From Planctomycetota bacterium (GTDB taxonomy: Bacteria > Planctomycetota > Planctomycetia > Planctomycetales > Planctomycetaceae), in contig QWQG01000148.1 in assembly GCA_003670925.1 (NCBI GenBank), positions 1 through 38,955 on the forward strand: a DNA stretch of 38,955 bases, in the 5' to 3' direction. The notes beneath the pieces are model-generated. The model did not search any database. It worked only from the letters and a program-made list of their open reading frames with translations, and was not told where the DNA came from. Position numbers and translations under genes: made by a program. Of this stretch, positions 26,048 through 33,700 are shown piece after piece (within the stretch, counting starts at the first letter, position 1; the number at the start of each line of letters is the position of its first letter).

Positions 26048-28339
26048 TCATTCGCCTAGAATCTCAATTGGATGCTGACTCATTTCGCGTAAGGTGCTTG
26101 AGGAAGTTTCTGCCGATTGTGATTCTGGGACACCGTGGAAGTCGCTTACCTCTTTGACGTCTTGCATGGCATCGTTGTCATGCAGCGGAGTGTCTCGGAT
26201 TCCTGCCGCGCTGGCTTGGGGGCCAAACTTCAGAATGCCGTCTTCTGGCACAGGATGGGGTTTTGGCACAGGAGTCAGATCGATTCCTGCAGGTGTCATC
26301 GACGCTCGTGGGGCCTTTGGTTTTCCGCTGGATGGCAGCGTAAGATTGCCACGTCGAGGTGCTGGAGATTCACTCAAGGCATGCACCACGCCCGCAGGAT
26401 CGTCAGACGTTGATTCATTGACGGCTTGCATGATTCCGCCGGTGGGGTTGTCAAGGAACCGCTGTGCGATATCGCGTCGTAGATTCTGTCGAATGTTAAA
26501 CACGACGCCATCTGGCTGACGCACTGAGATTTCATCAATCACCCATGCCCTGTTTTCTTTCAGCAGCCGGACGCTCACTGGCGGTTCTCCATTCTGTCCC
26601 AATTCGACAATGGCCTGTGATTCGCCCCACTCGGTCGATTGAACGGGAACCAAGAGCATCTCAGGCAGGCGGTCGAAGTCGCTTGGCAGCGTTTTTAGAT
26701 TCCCCCAGATGAGTCGATTAAAGTCCATGGAACAGGTGCGTTTCACGCGTGGCAGGTCATGCTTGTGCCACGCTGATGCCAGTTCAACGATCGGAACCGT
26801 CAATTGCAGGTGATTCCGCAGCGAAGCGACCTGTGCAGACGTGTTCGGATACTGGATATCGTCAACATTCAGGGTGCCATTTTCGCTACGCATGATAACA
26901 CTACAAATCTGACCGTCTGCGGACATGAATTCCATTTCTGTCGTGTCGCCCCGGACGTCGGTACCGCAGAGTGTCAATTCACCGCTAGGAACTTCGGATA
27001 ACGGAAGCTGTGACACGAGTGCCGGATCAATGCGGTCCCATGTCCCGAGTGAGAATTCTGCAGTCGACAAATGTTTCAGAATGGGCAGATTCTTTTCATG
27101 CAGAGCAGAGACGAACAACATGGCTCGGCTCGGAGCCGTGAACGCAGATTCCAGTTTCTGTTGTTTCCGCGTCTGGCGATCGTAAATCGTAATGTCGCGA
27201 ATGACGAATGCTGTTTCCACAGAGCCTTCAGTAAGTTTCTGAAGGGCTTTACGATCATCAGATTTTGCCGTCGTAAGATCTAGTTGCACGATTTGCGTCT
27301 TATCCGGAACCATGATCGTCAGTTGTCCGGAAAATGAACGAATTTCAAAGTCCTCGGGAGCATGTTCCGCGGACGGCATGCTAATCATGGACAGATCGCC
27401 TATTTCTAGGGATGTGCTGTAAAAGGTTGCGTCGCAAAGTGTCTTCAGAACAACCTTGTCGGCTTTGGCATACGCTCCGAGGAACTGAGAAACAGTATTC
27501 AATGCCCGGGCCTGCCGAAGCACCGATCCGGGATGATCATTGGTTTTTCGTTGCCGCACTTCAATATCAGAGAACAGCCAGCGGTCTTCTTCCCGGATGA
27601 CCTTCAGCAACAAATAACCGTTCTTTGAGGGCATTTTGACGAGTGCATCGGCTTCATTCATCTGGATTTCAGGTCGTCGCGCCATTTCGCTTTCGCACTC
27701 AGACGACACGCGTTCCACCAGCCGATTCATCCATGGTACCGGCATCTGTTCGAGAGGTGCCCGCAAGTCGGTGGCAAGGGCTGGAAGAATGGTTGATCGA
27801 TCATTGGTTTGCCATGTGGTCAGGAATTCACGGACGGTCAGCAACAGGTTCATGACTTCAGAAACCGACTTTGTGGCGCTGGTGCCTTTTTTCTGTTGAC
27901 GGACTAGCACGTCATCCACAACCCAGCGACGTTTTTCGGTATCACGCAAAATCTGGAATTGGTATTTCGTGCCTTTTTCATCCTTGGCAATCGTCTCAAA
28001 GGTGTTTTCATCGACGGACTTACTCTCGTCGATTTCCAGCTTAACCTTGGGCAGTTTCATGATCTCCAGATCCTTCCACGCATCAGCTGATCGCATTGCG
28101 CGTTGTTCGAATCGAGTAGACACGCTGCGACGGAAGGCCTTTTCGTTATCTTCGGTCAACGCATCGATGAACTGCGTAATCGCGCGATTTTCGGTGACAT
28201 TCCCATTCATAATGGACGGTTTCAAAGCGGCAGTCTTCAGCATTGCCGTATCGAAAAACGACGTCGCGCAGCCCGGAATCGTCATTCCGGTAAGGCCCGC
28301 GAAGAGCAGCACAACGCGAATATGTTTTGTAGGCAACAT
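26048..28339 (-). CDS. Lipoprotein with five degenerate repeats
   Basis: A 763-residue exported lipoprotein. The signal ends IPGC, so Cys24 is the lipid anchor. The body is built of five repeats of about 110-124 residues. Each starts with a helix resembling 'FL..W...D' and ends in a strand with a shared consensus: WVVDDVLVRQ (139-148), WLFSDIEVRQ (254-263), FVIRDITIYDRQ (about 378-389), TLNVDDIQY (489-497) and WVIDEISVRQ (599-608). The helix-then-sheet layout with a Trp-rich last strand is reminiscent of NTF2-like folds, which is inference only. Residues 620-763 are Pro/Ser-rich and probably disordered. AGGAG lies seven bases before the ATG. No enzymatic residues were recognised, so a binding or structural role at the cell surface is the best guess. 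Confidence 0.82.
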   Translation of the reverse strand: MLPTKHIRVVLLFAGLTGMTIPGCATSFFDTAMLKTAALKPSIMNGNVTENRAITQFIDALTEDNEKAFRRSVSTRFEQRAMRSADAWKDLEIMKLPKVKLEIDESKSVDENTFETIAKDEKGTKYQFQILRDTEKRRWVVDDVLVRQQKKGTSATKSVSEVMNLLLTVREFLTTWQTNDRSTILPALATDLRAPLEQMPVPWMNRLVERVSSECESEMARRPEIQMNEADALVKMPSKNGYLLLKVIREEDRWLFSDIEVRQRKTNDHPGSVLRQARALNTVSQFLGAYAKADKVVLKTLCDATFYSTSLEIGDLSMISMPSAEHAPEDFEIRSFSGQLTIMVPDKTQIVQLDLTTAKSDDRKALQKLTEGSVETAFVIRDITIYDRQTRKQQKLESAFTAPSRAMLFVSALHEKNLPILKHLSTAEFSLGTWDRIDPALVSQLPLSEVPSGELTLCGTDVRGDTTEMEFMSADGQICSVIMRSENGTLNVDDIQYPNTSAQVASLRNHLQLTVPIVELASAWHKHDLPRVKRTCSMDFNRLIWGNLKTLPSDFDRLPEMLLVPVQSTEWGESQAIVELGQNGEPPVSVRLLKENRAWVIDEISVRQPDGVVFNIRQNLRRDIAQRFLDNPTGGIMQAVNESTSDDPAGVVHALSESPAPRRGNLTLPSSGKPKAPRASMTPAGIDLTPVPKPHPVPEDGILKFGPQASAAGIRDTPLHDNDAMQDVKEVSDFHGVPESQSAETSSSTLREMSQHPIEILGE

Positions 28340-28816
28340 GCAGAGACTCCTGCCGAAGATGCGTCAACTGCTCGGCGAACTGGTTCAGCAGATGACGGCG
28401 TCGGGGCGATGGAACTCGAAGAGGGGGAGAATGAGAGACACGATCAGACGGTACCGGACAGACGCCGACATTGTCTGACCCAAAGACAGGATCAGGGAGG
28501 ACTGAATTTCGAGAGGTATCCACGTTCATTGCATTCGGATCTCCGCAGTGAACGCGAAGAATTTACGGAAGCGTCTCAGTTCCCTCCGTTGGCGTCAACA
28601 CGCCGATGCAAGCGCGAAGCCGTGCGGCGAAAAAGTGGGCAATGCGGATTGTCGACTTTCGGCGGATTCGGCAACGCATCGGAATCGCACGGCGGGGTCC
28701 GGCGGTGCCTGATGAGACGCAACTGCAGAAATTGCCGAAGGCGGCAGTTAGCAGAAACTGAGTTCCATTGGGATCACACCCCAGAATATGCCATGATCGA
28801 ACACCGACCGTTTCAT
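28340..28816. other. Gene-free stretch between the lipoprotein and phosphorylase genes
   Basis: A 477-bp gap between two leftward genes. A rightward frame of 284 codons (28103-28957) spans it but overlaps both real genes antisense and is Arg-rich with no protein-like blocks, so it is not called. The lipoprotein promoter should lie here; no clear boxes or terminator were found. Confidence 0.45.
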
Positions 28817-29650
28817 TCATGCAGGCTGATCGAGCCGTCTGAAGAATTCGACCAGCAGAAGTTCCAGTTGTTCACCGCCTTGAGCCGCGACTTTCAGGAT
28901 CTTTTTAATGTCCGCAGGCTCCAACGCGTCAGGCAGGCACATGTCGGTTACGATTGAAAAGCCAACCGTCTTGAGGCCCGCGTGAGTCGCGGTGATGCAT
29001 TCCGGCACTGTGGACATTCCGACAATGTCGGCTCCCATCAGTCGCAGCATACGGTATTCAGCCCGCGTTTCCAGATTAGGCCCAGGAACAGCGGCGAGCA
29101 CACCTTTGTGTGCCGAGATTCCTAGTTCTAGGGCAATTCTGCGTGCCTTCTCGATGAGCGATCGATCCCACGGTTGACTCATGTCAGGGAATCGAGGCCC
29201 CAAGCGGTCATCGTTGATGCCGCGTAAAGGATTATCGGGCATCAGATTAATGTGATCCTCCAGAATCACGATGTCCGCGAGGCGGTACTGCGGATTCATG
29301 CCGCCGACGGCACTGGTCAGAATCAAAGTGTCGGCCCCCATGGCCTTCATGACGCGAATTGGAAACGTCACCTGTCGCAGTGAGTAGCCTTCGTAATAAT
29401 GAAAGCGGCCCTCCATCGCCATCACGGGAACACCCTCCAGTGTCCCGCACAGCAACTGACCCGCATGAGACGGTGCCGTGGAACGCGGGAAGTGAGGAAT
29501 CTCGGCATACGGGATGGCAATATCCGTCTGGATCGTCGTCGCCAGTCCACCGAGGCCTGTGCCAAGGATCAATCCCACACGCGGGGTCCCCGACCAGCGT
29601 CTGGACAGCCATGTTTGAGCTTCCTGAATCTCATCCCATAATCCATCCAT
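28817..29650 (-). CDS. Purine nucleoside phosphorylase, trimeric (class I) type
   Basis: A 277-residue cytoplasmic enzyme that splits purine nucleosides with phosphate into base plus ribose 1-phosphate, for purine salvage. Family blocks are [10 protein letters not shown] (phosphate-binding), [35 protein letters not shown] (with the purine-contact Glu) and [21 protein letters not shown]. In human PNP the next block is ITNKV, where Asn243 selects 6-oxopurines. Here it reads VTDMC, with Asp at residue 236, so base preference may differ (see findings). GTG at 29671 would add seven residues, but the ATG at 29650 has GGAG eight bases upstream. A terminator for the gene before it lies 30-60 bases upstream, so this gene has its own promoter or relies on read-through. 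Confidence 0.93.
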   Translation of the reverse strand: MDGLWDEIQEAQTWLSRRWSGTPRVGLILGTGLGGLATTIQTDIAIPYAEIPHFPRSTAPSHAGQLLCGTLEGVPVMAMEGRFHYYEGYSLRQVTFPIRVMKAMGADTLILTSAVGGMNPQYRLADIVILEDHINLMPDNPLRGINDDRLGPRFPDMSQPWDRSLIEKARRIALELGISAHKGVLAAVPGPNLETRAEYRMLRLMGADIVGMSTVPECITATHAGLKTVGFSIVTDMCLPDALEPADIKKILKVAAQGGEQLELLLVEFFRRLDQPA

Positions 29651-29683
29651 TCGAAGCACTCCAGAAACCACAACCAGCCAAAC

Positions 29684-29713
29684 AAAAAGGGCACTCCTGA
29701 AACGGGGTGCCCT
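29684..29713 (-). terminator. Intrinsic terminator of the acidic-protein gene
   Basis: Read on the minus strand: AGGGCACCCC, loop GTTTCA, GGAGTGCCCT, then TTTTTGTTTGG. A ten-pair stem (one G-U) followed by a U-run is a textbook Rho-independent terminator. It sits 91 bases after the acidic gene's stop and just before the phosphorylase start, and supports real leftward transcription through the acidic gene. Confidence 0.85.
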
Positions 29714-29803
29714 GAAGGCTATATTCTGGCCGAGTCCACTTCAACTGACGCGCCCTGCCCGCTGGTAAAACAGCCAAGCGCAGCAACTCAGCCACAAAGT
29801 CGC

Positions 29804-30121
29804 TTATGGCTCTTCGTCCAATTCGTCGTCCTCATCGTCATCCTCATCGTCATCCTCATCCTCATCGTCATCGAAATCATCATCTTCTTCAAAGTCGTCA
29901 TCTTCAAAGTCGTCTTCGTCTTCGAATTCGTCATCCTCATCGTCATCTTCGTCGTCATCCTCATCAGCTTCGGCGTTGCCGAAATCTTCGCTGAAATCCT
30001 CGTCCTCGTCACCACGAAGGTCAGGACTAACCGCGAAATCGGAGGCATCAAGAAGCTCGATGCTACCAAAAATGCTGCCTTCGGATGCTGTAACGCTACT
30101 TGCTTCAAATGTCAAAATCAT
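29804..30121 (-). CDS. Small, extremely acidic protein
   Basis: A 105-residue protein. Residues 1-37 are ordinary (MILTFEASSVTASEG...), and residues 38-105 are almost only Asp and Glu: 55 of 68, broken by Phe at 66, 72, 77 and 83. It would carry a charge near -55 and be intrinsically disordered, able to bind Ca2+, basic proteins or polyamines; none of this is shown. Simple GAN-codon repeats such as this can be spurious, but the frame has a start with coding-like sequence, a candidate promoter (30190-30219) upstream and a clear terminator downstream on the same strand, so it is probably real. The start could also be TTG 30130. No signal peptide. Function unknown. Confidence 0.7.
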   Translation of the reverse strand: MILTFEASSVTASEGSIFGSIELLDASDFAVSPDLRGDEDEDFSEDFGNAEADEDDDEDDDEDDEFEDEDDFEDDDFEEDDDFDDDEDEDDDEDDDEDDELDEEP

Positions 30122-30189
30122 GACCTGCAACCCCGTGTAAGTCCGGTATCTTGTGTTGTATCCGGGAAACTCCCGCCTCGTGGGTGCGT

Positions 30190-30219
30190 TTGATAGCCAG
30201 ACAGGGAATCACTTGTCAA
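30190..30219 (-). promoter_or_regulatory. Candidate sigma70-type promoter of the acidic gene
   Basis: On the minus strand: TTGACA (30214-30219, a perfect -35 box), an 18-base spacer, then TATCAA (30190-30195, 4 of 6 to TATAAT). It lies about 70 bases before the ATG at 30121. Planctomycete promoter rules are not well enough fixed to be sure. Confidence 0.45.
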
Positions 30220-30248
30220 CCCCGTGCTTTCCACCTACCCCCACATAA

Positions 30249-30273
30249 TTTCCGGGTTTTCAAAGCCCGGAAA
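30249..30273. promoter_or_regulatory. Hairpin in the divergent gap before 30393
   Basis: TTTCCGGG (30249-30256), loop of nine, CCCGGAAA (30266-30273): a perfect eight-pair palindrome between the leftward acidic gene and the rightward small gene. It lies upstream of the acidic gene's -35 box, where an operator would fit. It is not placed to terminate either gene. Confidence 0.4.
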
Positions 30274-30392
30274 CGATCTGTCCTCTTTTCGGACGAAACA
30301 CGATCGTACTGCAGTCACAGACTAGAATCTGGATAAGTTTCCAGAGTTGGTGGCTCGCAGAAGTCAGAATCAGACAAGGGTGCAGGTTTTAG

Positions 30393-30749
30393 GTGTCGAA
30401 TTCGGTCGCAAATGAGATCATTCTGAACGACGACAAATTCTGGATTGTCAGTCGCCGGGATCTATTTGGCCCGTTCGTCTACCAGTGGAGCGGGGATCTG
30501 TATGGCATTGAATTTACCTATCAGGGACAAAAATTCGGTGAAGTGTGCAGTGACGAAGAACTTTACGCTGACCTGAAGCCTTTCGGTTTGCCAATCCATG
30601 TCGCGCGCGTCGCTGCACTTATTGCTGGAGCCATTGTCGTCAGCATTCGTGCTGGTACGTCAACTGACCAACGCATTTCACATCTGATTTCACTGCTGCA
30701 GCAGTTCGAGTTAGGACGTTTCAGCATCCGCGAAAGCAATAGCCCATGA
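30393..30749 (+). CDS. Small protein of unknown function
   Basis: A 118-residue protein with balanced, globular-looking sequence: an N-terminal part with FWIVSRRDLFGPFVYQWSGDLYGIEFTYQGQKFGEVCSDEELYADL, then a mildly hydrophobic helix (VARVAALIAGAIVVSI) that could be one membrane segment or a buried helix, then a charged C-terminus. The start is GTG at 30393, six bases after AGG. The codon use looks like its neighbours and no other frame competes, so it is probably real. It is convergent with the giant gene, 9 bases away. I do not recognise a family. Confidence 0.65.
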   Translation: MSNSVANEIILNDDKFWIVSRRDLFGPFVYQWSGDLYGIEFTYQGQKFGEVCSDEELYADLKPFGLPIHVARVAALIAGAIVVSIRAGTSTDQRISHLISLLQQFELGRFSIRESNSP

Positions 30750-30758
30750 AAGTGCGTC

Positions 30759-33700
30759 TCATTTCTGCAACGTCCTCACATAGTCAATCACATCCGCGAT
30801 GTCCTGATGCGTCAGGTCTTTTTCCACGCCATCCGGCATCAGGGATTTTCCGGTGCTCCGAAGTTCTTCAATGTCGGTACGAAGGACGGACTCGGATTTG
30901 CCTTCCGCTGCCAGCAGTGTGATGCTGCTCCCGGTTTCGGTCGAGAGCATACCGATCACGCTGCGACCTGAAGTGGTGGCGACAACAAAATTGAGGTATT
31001 TGGCTTCGACGGCGGCACTCGGATCAAGGATCGCATTGAAGAGGGATTCCGGCGTGCGGGTCGTGAGGGCCGCAAGGTTCGGGCCGACTTCGTGGCCGAC
31101 TCCTCCCTGCTTATGACAAGTCGCACATTTCTTGCCAAACACGAGGGCTCCGCGAGCTGCATCACCGGTCAGTTGCAACGCGGGTTGAAAGGCTTCCATC
31201 ACAGCTTTTCGGTCGGCTGATGTCTCGGATGCAAAGACTTTTTCGAGTCGCCCGCGGATGGTGGCATCACGAATTGTCAACAGTCGCTGTCGCATGGCTG
31301 CATCGATTTCACCAGCCGCGACGCTGCCTGATTCCATCTGCGCCAGCAACCGCGCGATCCATTCCGGACGACTGGAGAGTTCCGTCAAAATCTGAACGCG
31401 AATCAGGGGGGAATGCGATGACCAACCTACGAGCAGGGCATCAGATGCAGATGCCGTCGATTGCTGACCGAGATGCCGAATCGCAGCTTCCTGAACACGG
31501 ACTGGCGTTTGCGGCTTGAGCATTTCCTGCAAAGTGGTTACATCGAGCGACTGATCAGAATTTCGCAGCAGAAGCGGAATCGCAGCAACGCGCAGGCTCT
31601 CCTCTGCAGCAGGATCTGCGGCCATCCTGCGCGCAATCCGGAAAGCATTCGCGATCCATGTTTGATGATCGTTGCTGACCATGTGATCTGAAATCGACCA
31701 GCCTCGTGCGTGCAGTCGATCGAGCATTCTGGCGAAACTCTTCATCTGCCACGCCTGCAGGCGGTCTTCTGAATCGTCAACCGTGACTAATAGGAGACGT
31801 TCAAGGTCGTCGTCGTTGGCGATCGAGGCGGCTTGTTCGTAAAGAATGCTGGTCAGTTCATCACGATCTGCAGCAGTGAAGCCCAACATGTTTGACTCAC
31901 CAGGTTTGTTTGCCGGAGCATCGCTCTGGACGACAGCTCTGAACCGTGCGATCGTGTTACTGATATTGCCCGCGTTCAGGGAGCTGATTACGGCGGCGCG
32001 AAGATATGGATCTGTGTCGCAAAGCAGCAGGTCGCCAAGGATCCTTGCGGACGCAATATCCTGAACCTGTCCAGCCACACAGGCCAGTTCAAGTCGCACC
32101 TTGGCGTCTGCATCTTGCGTCAGCGAAAGCAATGAAGTGAGAGAGACTTGCGCAGCAGGGGCTAACCGCACAGCGTATCGACGGACACCCGGATGCGAGT
32201 CCTGTAAAGCTGATTCAACAATCTTTGGCGTCAGCGCATTCAATCCGTCCAGCGTGCAGAGCGCGTGCATCCTCGCTGTGGGTCGTTTTCCGCCCACGAC
32301 CATCGTCGATAGCAATTCCACGGCCAATTCGTCACGCGCCGCAATCAGCAGTTGTTGAGCCATGTCTCGCCGCCAGCCATTAGGACTTTCAAGTGACTCG
32401 ACGAGGTCAGCAGTGGAGCATTGGTCCATGCGCGGCGAACATACCGGGAGGCTGACGCCGCCCCGTTCGCCGGGATTCCCACTTGCCGCCTTTGGAACGA
32501 TCCGATAAATGCGGCCGCGATCATCGCCCGACCGAAAGAACGGTCGCAGTTCAGCCTGGCCTTCTTTAGGAAGCCATTGAGGATGCTCAATCATGTAGCG
32601 ATACATGTCCACAATCCACAGTGCTCCATCAGGCCCTGTACGCACCATGACCGGTCGGCACCAGCGATCTTCGGACGCGAAGAAGTCGGTCTTCGCATCG
32701 GCCTCTGCGGGATCGCGTTCGAGTCGAAAACTCACACCGTCATCGATGAGCAGGTTATGTTGCACAAGATTACTAAATGGCTCGCAGCTAAAAGCATGCT
32801 GAAGCGGCAAATGTTGGAATTGTCCCTTCTCCCCCAATTTCAGGGGAGAAGGTGGCCGAAGGCCGGATGAGGGGGTCGATTGTTCTGCCGCGTTCAATGC
32901 CAGAGTTGCAGCCCCCTCACCTTGACCCTCTCCCCCAACGCGGGGGAGAGGGGACTGTTGGTTTTCACCAAATAACAACTCATCCAGATACACCATCCCC
33001 GAACACGCTGACGTATAGCGTCCTGATTGCTCAAAACTGTGAAAGCGTTTTTCCGGCGGCGTCGCCGCATAGACTAGAGGATTCGACGGCGTCATCAGAT
33101 TTCGGGGATCAGGCGGAGCGAAATGCGGATTTCTGCGGATGTATGGATCTTCTAATACGTAGTGCCACAGCGGATAACTGTTCTGTTCGCCGAACCAGTT
33201 GCCCCAAGCATCTCGATTACGACCAAACTGCGACGGACCACTTTGTGGATCGATGAGGCCCTCATTCGGTCGGATGCGAAAGTCGCGACTTCCAACGGCG
33301 GTCCGCTCATTTGTCACATGCGACAGAATTTGACTGTCGGCTCCGTAACCTGGATGATGACTGCCACTGGCACAATGGATCCAGTTATCCAGTCCCCAGC
33401 GGAGGCCATTGACGCGCAATTGCTGATTGCCCTCCAAAAACCCTGAGAACAGCGTCTTTCGGATATCTGCTGTGCCATCGCCGTCGGAATCCTCAGCGTA
33501 TAAAATTTCCGGAGCTGCCGTGACGATGACTCCATTGCCCCACGCCATCACGCCAGTGGGAAACGGCACGTCGTTTAATAACACGGTCGATGTTTCATAT
33601 TTTCCGTCGTTGTTTTTGTCTTCGAGAAATCGAATGCGTCCACCGGGCTTGCCATTGTTGTCCATCCCGGACGGATAATCGGCCATCTCCGCGACCCACA

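Noticed and set aside
28103..28957. Rightward 284-codon open frame
   Set aside because: It overlaps the lipoprotein and phosphorylase genes antisense, is Arg/Glu-rich without conserved blocks, and has no ribosome binding site.
29804..30020. CRISPR-like repetition
   Set aside because: It is a trinucleotide-type repeat encoding Asp/Glu, with no spacer structure and no cas genes.
29788..30108. Met/Lys/Thr-repeat frame overlapping the acidic gene
   Set aside because: It is the shifted reading of the same GA-rich repeat. The acidic frame starts with normal sequence and fits the promoter and terminator.
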